A stretch of DNA of 64,000 nucleotides, taken from positions 60,074,464 to 60,138,463 of the forward strand of contig NC_057917.1 in NCBI RefSeq assembly GCF_018873765.1. The letters are read 5' to 3'. Position 1 is the first letter of the stretch. Each line of letters starts with the position of its first letter. The stretch comes from Telopea speciosissima (taxonomy: Eukaryota > Streptophyta > Magnoliopsida > Proteales > Proteaceae). The position numbers and the translations under genes were made by a program. A model generated the notes under the pieces. That model saw only the letters and a list, made by a program, of their open reading frames with translations, was not told the origin of the DNA and ran no database searches. Below are positions 34,467 through 44,540 of this stretch, in pieces.

Positions 34467-35390
34467 GACTCATGACTCATGAGCATGACAAGGCCCTATG
34501 ACAACTCGCCCATTATCTTTTTCTTTTGAAGGAGTAAATTTAAAGGGAGTGTCCGAAATGGGGAAAATGATGTATACATTAGTGGCATGTAATGGAATTG
34601 TACAATAAGTCAATGTTCTGTTAGCCAACTTCCTCCTTGCAAATTCGAATATTGTGTAAACAAGAACAATAATAAGTAAGGTAGTAGATTGGAGGAGAAT
34701 TAGGGTTCCAAATGAAAGCTCAAGAATTGGAGAAAAGGAAAGGAAGATCAGATACTAGATAGGTTCAGTTCCGTCAGTCTCTTGTACTGTATTTCCTAAA
34801 TTCCAACAATAGCAAGGAAAGAGAGAGAGAGAGAGAGAGGTTTTAAAGGGTTTTCCTTTTATTACATGGAATCGATCTAAGCAAAAACTGGAAAAGGATG
34901 GCATTGTTCCAAGGAAAAGAGCATTTATTTGGAGAAGTACCATCCCAAATAAGAGAGCATGATGGATTAAAAGAAAAAAAAAAAGATGTCTCTCTCTGTG
35001 GGACTTAGGAATTGGTATCGGATACGGTATTGGTCTCGGCCGATACCAATCCATCCAATCCCAATCCGGATCGGCCCATATCAAATGGATTTGCCCCTAG
35101 TTTCATTTAAAAATAAGTTTTTTTTTTTTTACTATTTTACACTTGGTTCATACCGATCCACCGATATGGGATTAACCAAGATTCAGTATCGGCCACTATC
35201 GATACAAGTTGGCCAATCCGATATTGATTCTTTGAACCATGCTCCCAATAGATTGAGGAATTTGCATTTAAATATTTTCATTTTTGAGCAGATCATGGTT
35301 TTAGAAATTGAATTGGAATTGACGAAATTAGTCTATTCGAATCACTCCAGTTAATGTCGATTCAAGCAACCTATTTTGGATTTTGGAATT
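34467..35390. other. Intergenic, microsatellite and GATCGG repeat
   Basis: A GA microsatellite at 34820-34839 and a GGTATCGG/CCGATACC-type dispersed repeat at 34996-35235. No gene. Confidence 0.45.
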
Positions 35391-35790
35391 GACTATAAAT
35401 GCTCTTTGATCTTTATTTTCGGCCAATTTAGAATCGACAATGAATGCTCTTTGATATTTAGTTCTGGCCGATTTTCCTTCTTTCAGTCAATAAAATAATA
35501 AAAAAAATCAATAAAACTTATCTCTTGTAGTAAGATTACAAGTCTTTTGAATAAAGAACCCCAAAAATCACACTAGAAATCTTTGCTTCTTTTTTACTAT
35601 AAATACTCTTTGATCTTTATTTTAGGTCAATTTGGAATCGACAATGAATACTCTTTGATGTTTATTCAAACCGATTTTCCTTCTTTTAATCAGTAAAATA
35701 GTAAAAAAATCAATCAAACCTATCTCTTGTAGTAAAATTTCAAGTCTTTTTGAATAAAAAAACCCCGAAATTCACACCATAAACATCTTT
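35391..35790. repeat. Imperfect tandem duplication, about 207 bp
   Basis: Two adjacent copies beginning CTATAAATGCTCTTTGATC (35391) and CTATAAATACTCTTTGATC (about 35598), each ending in ACCCC.AAA..CACAC. Diverged by scattered substitutions. Confidence 0.75.
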
Positions 35791-36186
35791 GCTAAGGATG
35801 TCAATTTGGACCAGAATCGGGATCTAGACTGGAATTGGCCAGCTAGAAACCGGAATCGTCCCACCCAATAGCTTATTGGTCTAGTCTCGAATATACCAAT
35901 TGGGAACCGGTAGAACCGGTATAAATTCACATCATAACCCAATATATTATATAATTCTTAAGATTCAAAGTCATGAGAGCTAAGGTCAAACCTTTTATTT
36001 TTTTAGTCTTTCAGTTTTGGCCGGTACCATTTGACTCGAGTACTATTTTACCAAAGATTTGACTATCAATTTAAAGGTCCATTTGGTAATTCTAACTTAG
36101 AACATACTTTAAAATACTACTAACTTATGAGAGTGGTGGTGTTCCTATTTATTAATTAATACAAAACAAGAGGTAATATAGACTGG

Positions 36187-37511
36187 TGTAGACACTGGAT
36201 TTTGTCACCCCCCGGCGATGATGACAACAGGATACGGACAAACATCGGTATCTCTCTCAAGAAGGACTCTTGTCCCTACATCTGAACCAAATCACCCTAA
36301 CATCCCTAAAATGATTTATCAGACCCTTTTACCAAATGGTGAAGGAGGTACTGCTCACCCTCCCCCACCACGGCAGTCCCGCTAGCCGGTTAGAAGGGAA
36401 CCAAAAACCCAAAAAATAAGAAAAAATGGCACTGCGCCCCCACGGCGCCGTGGACTCCTTCCCACGGCACCGTGGGGATGTGTACCGGATTTTCACAGGG
36501 CCACGAGGGGGTGTGACATCAGCTTGCTGATGTCACCCATGGCGCCGTGGAGGACTTATCTGACCAGGAGAGAGAGGGGACCCCTCCCTATAAATAGGAG
36601 GTTCCCCCTCCCTCATTTCTCAAGCTTTTCTGGGGCAAAAAGACCCTCCAGGGCTTGTTTTGCCTCCTTTTCACCCTCTTTTCCTCCGTCTTTCCCTCAT
36701 GAGTATGTGAGTGAGTGGAGTTCTTCGACGTGGGTAGATCCTTCGGTTACCCATCCAAACATAGAGTGATTCTGCTATCAGGTATTGTTATCCCGTACGG
36801 ATAACGAAAAACCCCCTTCACAGCCGCTATTCTGTCTGTATACAGATAACAAAAATCTCTTATATAGTCGTTACTCTGCCCGAAGTCTGAGTGACAAAAC
36901 TCATCTCATATACCCTCATTCTGTCAGACAAGAGAGAGACAAGCCGATCGTCCGTCTCCACCTGAGCCGTGGGACATCACATATTTTGCCCTCTGTGCGT
37001 TTTCATTTATTTCTTGCATTTCTAGACAGGTATCTGTCTCTTTCCCTCTCATTATTTTTGGCATAATGTAGACAATTAAAGTAACTCGTTTTAGTGTACA
37101 TAGTAAATGATTTTTCTTTTTTTGGAATGATTAGTACATCATAACTTAGCTTTACATGTTAGTATAAGATACATTATTAAGGGAGAATATTCGAAAATCA
37201 GCATCTAGTAGAAAGACCGATTTATCCGGGCGAAGTGGGTGCCTAACACCTTCCCACCCTCGTAACCTGACTACTTGTCCTGAATCTTTTACCAGACCAT
37301 ATGGAATCACGAAGCCCTTTCCGCTAACCCCGAATGGGGCTACACCCATTGGGTCCTAGGCCCTAACCCTAGGTGGCGACTCCATTTCTTTATAAAACAT
37401 GATCCTAATCCCCATGATGATATATCGGAATGATACGTCGTTATTCATCGAAGCCAATCCTTGTCGCCATAAGGCTGAGGAACCCTCGTCCCGAGGACCA
37501 CGGTACTTACA
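36187..37511 (+). mobile_element. Solo LTR, Tat-like Ty3 family, copy 1
   Basis: 1325 bp, starts TGTAGACACTGG and ends CGGTACTTACA, flanked by a perfect 5-bp TSD ACTGG (36182-36186 and 37512-37516). No internal retroelement sequence is left, so it arose by LTR-LTR recombination. A TATA box (TATAAATAG, 36589-36597) lies about 400 bp in. The U3 holds palindromes CCACGGCGCCGTGG (36440-36453) and close variants, plus GTGACATCAGC/GCTGATGTCAC (36513-36536). The second copy at 62127-63452 is similar over its entire length. The start (TGTAGACAC...TTTTGTCACCCC) and the long LTR suggest the Tat/Ogre side of Ty3, which is an inference. Confidence 0.93.
36589..36597 (+). promoter_or_regulatory. LTR TATA box
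   Basis: TATAAATAG in an inverted G/C-rich setting. The same box is present in the other solo LTR (complement near 63050-63060). It marks the end of U3. Confidence 0.7.
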
Positions 37512-37765
37512 ACTGGTTATGTGATTTAAGAAAGAAAAAAATGAAGCACATCTCAAGTGATTGAAATTAATATTTTATTATAATATTATTAAATATATGT
37601 GGCATGTGTTAGGGAATTTTTTTAAAATAAATTGGACTCCTTAGAACTGGCCCACCCATTAGCTAATGGTTCTGGATCTCAAATTTGGAACCAGTTAGCT
37701 TATTAGGGTTGGAACCGTTAAGAAACCGGATCGATATCCCAGAATCGGACCAATTGACATCCCTA

Positions 37766-38636
37766 TTTTTTTCTCTTCTTGATTCCAATTTCTAGGTGTT
37801 GGGTATGTGTCCATCAAACCCATAATTTTCTATTAATATTAAATTCATTTAATTTACATGATCTTTAATGGGCTATGGTTGTCCTTAGATTTTCACCTAC
37901 AACGTACTGGACTAGAGACACAAGTGTGATTACTCAAACTATTTGTGCATAGTAGTATTGGATCACACGAGAATCTTTGCACTTGTCATTGCCAACTGAT
38001 AAGAAGTAAGATTCTTATTTGTAAAATTTGATTGGTTCCTTGACCTGAAAGGTCCTTGTCATTGCGGTTACGCATAATGGGTTTTGACACATCAATAGTT
38101 GATGTCTTTATCTGATTACATATAGGTGTATTGGATTCATGGTGTTTGATCATGAACGAAAGAGTTAGTCAACATGGAAGCCATTGCCCTACTGGGGAAT
38201 ATCAAGGAGAAAGAAGAATATCTATGTATGGTTGGACAGAAATCTAGATCCGATAACGCTTTGTAAAGTGTTTACGAATTATTTTTAAAACCAATATTAT
38301 TTATTAAATATTTTTGTCCAATCACTAGCTTGGAATCTCTAAAGTGACATATTTGATGGACTAGGGTTTGACAATAATTAAATTACATGACTTAAAGTGG
38401 CATATTTGATGGATTGGGGTTTGGCAATAATTAAATTACATGACTTATAGTCCATTATGTGATATTGTTTTAGTGGAGGGACTGGTATGCAATTAATTTG
38501 ATTATTATGAATTTCTATTTCTTTGGGGAGATAATGGTATTGACTTATCTATTAATGTCTTTATAATATTGTTAATGAGATTAATTAATATTATAAGATA
38601 TTTGTATTACATAAAATATCCAATGGGATTCCACCT
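37766..38636. other. Possible LTR debris and small tandem repeat
   Basis: GTGTCCATCAAACCC at about 37808 recurs as its complement near 59970 and 60825, suggesting debris of one LTR family. A 53-bp tandem duplication starts at 38341 and 38394 (AAAGTG.CATATTTGATGGA). No gene. Confidence 0.45.
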
Positions 38637-39116
38637 TGTCATAGTCTCAGTCATAAAAGAGAATTCTGTAGATACCTCATTTTGCTACCCCTTGAAGGCC
38701 ACTCTGTCGATGATGAATATCCCTCGAGGCCGAGAGTTCTTTAATCTAAAATTTAGGAAGATTGCCCACATCCTTTGACTAGTTCACAAGTCGTTCATGT
38801 AAAATGATTAAAATACCCCTCGCAGAAGAAAATAATAATAAGTGGTTATTGTTCCTGAAAATTTGTTGATATACCTCGTCATAGTCTCAGTCATAAAAGA
38901 GAATTATGTAGATACCTCATTTTGCTACCCCTTGAAGGCCACTCTGTTGATGATGAATATCCCTCGAGGCCGAGAGTTCTTTTATCTGAAATTTAGGAAG
39001 GTTGCCTACTTCCTTTGACTAGTTCACAAGTCGTTCATGTAAAATGATTAAAATACCCATCGCACAAGAAAATAATAATAAGTGGTTATTGTTCCCGAAA
39101 ATTTGTTGATATATGA
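38637..39116. repeat. 240-bp tandem duplication
   Basis: Copies 38637-38876 and 38877-39116 differ at roughly a dozen bases (about 95% alike by eye). Each contains TGTAGATACCTCATTTTGCT, which resembles the start of the Tat-like LTRs of this window, so the unit may be the 5' edge of a related LTR. Confidence 0.85.
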
Positions 39117-41044
39117 TAGACAGTTCATTTCACCATATCGATATTTGGTACAAAATAAGTTCATACACCCATTCACAAGGAGAAGATTCTATTCCATGGA
39201 GTTGAATCCACACTAGAGGCAATCTATGCCATCCAGTACAATCCTTAATTTCCATACCAAGTTAAAGTATGCAAAATAAGGAGAAAATGGTTTTTGAATC
39301 TCCCAATTTAGGCATACGGAACTAAGAGATGAGCGTTCGAATGTTCTAAGACAAACCCTGGACAGGCATAGTTTGGCCCAATTCTATTTGGAATTGGCCT
39401 AGTTCAGAGGTGAACTGGCCATAACGGTAAAAGTAATACTCGACACCATAAGAGGAAGTCGACAATATAAAGCCCTAACTCATTAGAAAGGGATTGTCGA
39501 CTAACGGTCCTTATCCATCGAAGGGACCCATCAAAGTGTCGAACAAAATCCTTCTAAGGTTGGATCCATCAATCATAGGCATCGACAGACACCCGGGTTT
39601 GCTCGACAGTGAGGCTTATTCTTCGATAAACCCTCGATGTCGAATGGGCCTGTCTCATTGTCGAATTCTACATATTTTTTAGAATATTATGCCTTCCATT
39701 TTTTGCAAGATTGTGTTGTTAATTGTGATTGGGAGCTAATTTGGAAGCTAGAAGCCTATCTTTGGTCATTCCTTAGCCTCCAAGTAACCTCCTTTGCATG
39801 AAATCTACGTGTATACACACCATTGGAAAACATTGTTGTCACAATCTACACCATTGATACATAACTACCTTGGGAAATTCCTAATGAACGACATAGATCA
39901 AATCCTAGAATGAATCTAGGGGTGTTTGTTTCGTCTACAACTATAAACGACAGTCCTCTCTCGTAAAGGGGGATCCTTCTCCGATTTTCACTTAGGAAAG
40001 CTCTACACAACTAAGTTTTCTATCTCTAAGTGAGCTAGAGAGAGAAAGTCTACGAACCCTAATTAGCAAGTGCTTAAGTCCGAATCTTTGGCTTTCTTCC
40101 TGAGTCTAGGGTGGCCTTCAACACTTCTGCTCAGTAGATCATTGATTAGGTAAGTTTCTACTCTTCAATTTCACTGATTTTATTTCCTTTCTTCTTGTAT
40201 AGCATTAAAAGGGGGGGGGGGGGCAAGTGATCCCACCTCTCTAGGTAGAGGACACATCCCCATGATGTGATTGTTTATCATGTCTGTATCTTATGTATAT
40301 ATGATGTTTTCTTTTGCAATCACCTTTACCTCTCATGTTTAGGTTAGACAACATGATTCCTGCTAGGTTTTATTTTGTCAATCTTGCTCATTAGATCATG
40401 GTGATTCATATGTCTGTGATTCCCCTTTATGTGCTCAATGGTAGTTCGTGTTCTACATGCTCGCGAACATTGTCTTTGTTATGTATCATCCACATGGCAG
40501 AGTAAATTTCATTCATGCGTTCATACTTTCCTCATGTATTATGCCTAGGTATAGTTTTTCTATGCATACTTCCCTCTTGTTCATCTTGAGATGATAGGGC
40601 TAATCTTCCATTATGATCACTAAAGGATGTCAACGGATATTCGAAAAATCTATATGCGATCCGTGTACATATCCATTTAGGAGAATCCGAATCTGTCTGA
40701 AAACTAATTGGATAAGAATATGATAATCCCCCTATCCGATCGATTATTATCTGATTCGTTTAGCAATCCGATGGTAATAAAATGTTTAAAATATATCTTT
40801 GTGTCCATCTATCTTATTAAGCTACCTTATTGGATTTTGTTTTCTTATTTTTATAATTTTATAAGTAAAGATAATGTGATTCTTTTTCTAGATTTTCAAT
40901 TGGTTTATATATATTATTTTATGCATTGTGATACATGGAGTCACATATCTATAAAAATAAATACAAAACAAAATCAAAAGTAAAAAACATAAGAAAAGTT
41001 TCTGAACTCTCAAGTCTCAACCCTAACCCTCATCAACAAAATAG
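39117..41044. other. Intergenic repeats, no gene
   Basis: 39300-40150 has many TCGAC motifs and could be retroelement leader or LTR debris. A 13-bp G run lies at 40211-40223. 40624-40790 starts GGATGTCAACGGATATTCG and is a truncated relative of the MITE at 41045-41229. Confidence 0.4.
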
Positions 41045-41229
41045 TAAAGATGTCAACAGATAGTCGAAAATCTGTATTCGATCCGCGTTCATATCTATTT
41101 AGGAGAATCTGTATTCAAAAATCACTATGGAAACTATCTAAGTCCGTCCGAAAACTAATAGGATATTATCTGAATCCGTTCAAATATAATCGAATACTAT
41201 CTGACTGAATTAGATCTGTTTACATCCTT
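41045..41229. mobile_element. MITE-like element, GATGT-AACAGAT ends
   Basis: About 185 bp with inverted ends AAGATGTCAACAGATA and (complement) AAGGATGTAAACAGATC. Internal CCGAAAACTAAT.GGATA matches the truncated copy at 40624-40790. Similar to small hAT-type elements. Confidence 0.6.
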
Positions 41230-41507
41230 ACATCACTCTCATATGATTTAGCCTTTTTCTACACCAAGATTAGGGTTTTGCATGTTTAGGGTCTATATTA
41301 TATCTGGCCATGTTTCATGTTATATCATCTCTTCTTATATTTTCTATGTTCTAACTTTTCTTGGTGAATTCTTGGGTGAGCGAATATTTAATTCTTCTCT
41401 TGTTTTTCTTCCTTTTACATTCGATCTATACGCTAATCCTTGTCTTGTAGCCAAACCTCCAGGGTTGTGCCTTTTTAACTCCAACTCTTTATTTCATGTA
41501 TTTTAAT

Positions 41508-41669
41508 TTAAGGAAAAGGTTGGGCATGCCGCCAAAGTGCCCAACATGTGTCATCCTCTCTCCTCCCCCTTTGGAAAAGACCCCCTTGCCCTTATGTGTC
41601 CAACCCTGTGATTGGTGTATGTTGTTAGCTTACTGAAAGTTGGCAGCATGCCCAATCCTCTCCCTTTAA
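41508..41669. mobile_element. MITE-like element, family 2
   Basis: 162 bp. The left end AAGGAAAAGGTTGGGCATGC and inverted right end AAGGGAGAGGATTGGGCATG continue to CCGCCAA and CTGCCAA, giving a long terminal inverted repeat. The core CAACATGTGTCATCCTCTCTCC recurs at 42650-42680, where a second copy is interrupted. Confidence 0.75.
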
Positions 41670-42151
41670 TTTTTTCACGTGTCATACAACTTTGACTGGA
41701 GTGCCTATTATCTTCCCCAAACCGTAGTAATATTGACCCGTACCCAGACCAACGGTTCGACCAATCGCCATTGTGCAGTCATGGAATCAAACATTGTTTT
41801 ACAAAGGTCCTAGACCCTTATCTAGGTGGTGAATCTGATTCAATTCTTTCCCTTCTACCGAAGAGGGGTGAAGTGGAGGATGCATGGTGCCCTGTCATCA
41901 ACTGTCTTCACAAGTGGAGGTAGAGGTTGCGCAACAGGGCAACAGTGGCTGCACATGGGAGGTGGGGTTGGGGGTGGAGGTAGAGGCTGAGATGGACGTG
42001 GAGGGGTAAAATAGGAAATCCATCTAATTTGTGAAAAAAAATAGTTCAGATACCACAAATGTCACTTTTGAAACTTAAGGTATCCAAATGTCCTTTTCTT
42101 AAAGATTGGGTTACCTCAAATGCACTTTACCCTTATATTTTTTACTAACAT

Positions 42152-42293
42152 TGAACTTTGTCTCGGAGCGTGGCCCTTGTGCTAGCACCCCAACCAATGA
42201 GAGAGAGTGTGTGGGCATCAAGCAAGAAGGGCATAGTGGTCATTATGCACACCCCTATGTCTGGGCGTAGGGACACGCTCTTCCCATATTTTA
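42152..42293. mobile_element. MITE-like element, family 1, copy d
   Basis: Inverted ends CGGAGCGTGGCCCTTGTGC and (complement) GAGCGTGTCCCTACGCC; core CCAATGAGAGAGAGTGTGTGGGCATCA and GGTCATTATGC. No coding capacity. Confidence 0.6.
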
Positions 42294-42377
42294 AATTTAG
42301 GAAAAGGCTAGGAACACCACCAAGGTGTTGCAGCATGTCAAAAAAAGTTACCTGTGTCTGTTGGGTGCGTGGGTTTA

Positions 42378-42419
42378 GTCCCACATCGGGTGTGTGAGTG
42401 TGGTGTGTATTCTGTATAT
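42378..42419 (+). promoter_or_regulatory. USE plus TATA, unit 1
   Basis: GTCCCACATCG (42378-42388) fits the plant snRNA upstream sequence element RTCCCACATCG perfectly, and TATAT starts at 42415, leaving 26 bp between. That is the spacing of RNA polymerase III-type plant snRNA promoters; the polymerase II type is about 10 bp longer. Confidence 0.6.
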
Positions 42420-42524
42420 CCGCTATTCCACGATCCTAAAAATTGGTTAACGTTTTAAGATTGGTGTGATTACACTTTCATCAAAAAAAAAGGCTGAGCT
42501 ATGTGCGTTGGGTGCGTGGATTTA

Positions 42525-42566
42525 GTCCCACATCGGGCATGGGAGTGTGATGTGTGTTATGTATAT
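42525..42566 (+). promoter_or_regulatory. USE plus TATA, unit 2
   Basis: GTCCCACATCG at 42525-42535 and TATAT from 42562, again exactly 26 bp apart even though the spacer sequence has changed at several positions. Confidence 0.6.
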
Positions 42567-42745
42567 CCCCCATTCCACAGTCCTAAAAATCGGATAACCT
42601 TTTGAGATTGATGTGTAATTTGTGTGATTATAATGTCATCAAAAAAGGTGCCACAACATGTGTCATCCTCTCTCCTCTCCCCTTGGTAATTCCCCCCCCC
42701 CCCCCCCCCCCCATGTCCAGCCTTAATTGGTCTATGTGCCCAACC

Positions 42746-43449
42746 CTCGCTTTTAATTTATTGTGACACTGTCATTTGTCATGAAATTGAAACAACATAA
42801 TCTTATCCCAGAATTACGAAATTACTCTCGCCAGTTGTTCTCCATTATCTTGAAATTCCTCGATAGGCTCTTGGGGATCAGAGATTCCTAAATGATCCAG
42901 TAGAGCATATGAGAAACTGTCTGGTTGATATCCGACATTGTCAGAGAAGAATTTCCCAAAATTCCGATCCAACGGCTGATATATCTAAGAGCGTCAGACC
43001 CGTGTCCAATCACCGTTCAATTAACGTACAGGCAGAGTTCACGTGTGATTCGACCCGTTTCACTTTTTCTGTTTTTGTAAAACTGTGACCAGACTCTAAT
43101 ACATCCATATCTGGAAACTAATCAGAACATTTAGAATATGCCACGTGGAAGTCCTAACAAATCTAACGGTTGGCTTAAATATGGCCCACCAAGTAAATAC
43201 GCTATTCCTCTCTAACGGTCCTTTGTTCTCAGTTCATTTTTCAAAAACCCTATATTTTACACGTGGATTTAATTTTTATGTCGGATTAAAAACTTGGAGC
43301 GGAAAGTCCAATGTAACGGTCAACAGATTGGACGGTTAATATCCATTTAAAGTCATGCCTTTTTTAAGTTTTTAGTTTTTTGGATTTGGTAAAGTTTTTT
43401 TTTTTTGGTAGAGTTTTTAAAGTCTTGGTAAATGGTAACCATTCCTGAT
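42746..43449. other. Upstream region of the FDM-like gene
   Basis: No coding frame. Contains the probable promoter of the plus-strand FDM-like gene; T runs at 43387-43404. Confidence 0.35.
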
Positions 43450-43616
43450 TCTTGAAATCGTTACCTACCGTCTTGTCAGGTTCATCTTCCAGTAATCCAG
43501 TTGGTACCCAGAGACCAGAGCATGCTTATGTTAGTGCTAAGCAGCTTCTTGGTGTCTCTCTGATGAGACCATAATCGGTGAAGCCCACTTTGCTCTTCTT
43601 CGTAGTTCTCTTCTGT
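43450..43616 (+). other. Probable 5' UTR exon of FDM-like gene
   Basis: A leader-like sequence ends at a good donor (TCTGT followed by GTGAGT at 43617). The next plausible acceptor is CACTTGCAG ending at 45510, 50 bp before the start codon. The start of this exon is a guess. Confidence 0.4.
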
Positions 43617-44079
43617 GTGAGTTCCCTCTCATTTCCTTATGCTTATATGTTAATCTCTCCATTTTTTTTCCTTCTTTATTTCTTCTTCAAGCTCATTGTC
43701 CACTGCATTTTAATCTTTCCCTTTCTTGGACTTTGGACTTTACCTTCAATCTGTACTAGAGGTGCTCTCTTTTTTTCTTTTTTGGTTGTTGTTTCAGTTT
43801 ATGGTTCTGTCTGTGCATTCAGGAGAATGCAACATAGTATTTATTGTTTGGATGATTTTTATTCCTAACTACTTTCACTCACTTTGATATCCTCTTAGTA
43901 TATGGGTTTCATGTTACTGAGACTTTAAATCAAGGAGGAACCCCAAATGCATGGCTTCTTTTTTTTTTTGGGGGGGGGGGGTAGCACAACTCCACATGCA
44001 TGACTATGCTAAGTAAAAATGGCTGTGAACTTCAATCCAAATGTGTTCAAACTGTTTGATTATTTAGCTGACAGAATTT

Positions 44080-44540
44080 TGTTTTGATTATGTACGGTCA
44101 AATATCTTGAATTTGAATTCTGTGAGATGACCAACAACTGCTTAGCTCAGTTGGTGAGCCGTGATGCGCTTCATGCCCATGCTCACCAGGAGGTCTCGAG
44201 TTCAAGTCTCCTGGCTGGTACCTTACCCCCTTCCCAGGTCACTCCCCCCCCCCCCTATAGATAAAATACATATAAGTTCCCAATCCCAAAAAGAATTCTG
44301 TGAGATGGCTTGGCCATGTGCATCAAAGTCCTGTGAATAACTAGCCACAAAGGAGTGTCATATGGAATTAATAGAAGGTGTAAAAATGACAATGGGAAAT
44401 TAGAAGATGAGCTGGGCTGAAGTGGTGAAAACAGAGGTTAATATTTATGAGTTAATAGCTCATATGGCCATAATTAAGGTGGAACCATGTGGAGGATTTT
44501 TACTCCAAGTAGTTGGGAAAAAGCTTTGAGAGTTGGTTGC
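44080..44540 (+). pseudogene. LINE-like remnant hosting a SINE
   Basis: Immediately after the SINE the plus strand reads VRWLGHVHQSPVNN, similar to the RWLGHVxxxP motif of LINE polyproteins, then stops and decay. Downstream GEVVKTEVN-like patches are too weak to place. The SINE target duplication (GAATTCTGTGAGATG) is part of this motif. Confidence 0.4.
44130..44292 (+). mobile_element. tRNA-derived SINE with perfect 15-bp TSD
   Basis: 163 bp between perfect 15-bp target-site copies GAATTCTGTGAGATG (44115-44129 and 44293-44307). The head has an A box (TAGCTCAGTTGGTGAGC from 44143) and a B box (GGTCTCGAGTTCAAGTCTCC, 44192-44211) with tRNA-like spacing. The body includes CTGGCTGGTACCTTACCCC and a 12-bp C run, and the tail ends CCCAATCCCAAAAA. 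It is a different family from the Au-type SINEs at 21.5 and 25.5 kb. It lies in the probable 5' UTR intron of the FDM-like gene. Confidence 0.92.

Larger units (their letters stand above)
35793..37765. mobile_element. MITE-like element split by a solo LTR
   Basis: The left end TAAGGATGTCAATTTGGACC (35793) and the inverted right end TAGGGATGTCAATTGGTCC (37765) form a terminal inverted repeat of the type common in small hAT-like elements. Both inner flanks have the same AACCGG/GGAACC-rich character. The 1325-bp solo LTR at 36187-37511 lies inside, so the MITE is the older insertion. No TSD recognised. Confidence 0.55.
42356..42646 (+). repeat. Tandem pair of snRNA-promoter-like units
   Basis: Two units with period 147 bp, each GTTGGGTGCGTGG, TTTAGTCCCACATCGGG, a GT-rich spacer, TATATCC, ATTCCAC, TCCTAAAAAT, GTGTGATTA and finally TCATCAAAAAA. 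The A-rich ends and the short size recall retroposed RNAs. No known RNA sequence (U6, U3, 7SL, tRNA) is recognised downstream of the promoters. Confidence 0.75.
42296..42745. mobile_element. MITE family 2 copy, interrupted
   Basis: The left part (42296-42340, GGAAAAGGCTAGGAAC...CATGTC) and right part (42645-42745, GGTGCCACAACATGTGTCATCC...) match the element at 41508-41669. The tandem promoter-bearing units (42356-42646) separate them. A 21-bp C run (42692-42712) lies in the right part. Confidence 0.5.

Noticed and set aside
44130..44215. A true tRNA gene
   Set aside because: A and B boxes are present, but the arms do not fold to a full cloverleaf and the sequence continues to a SINE body bounded by a 15-bp TSD.
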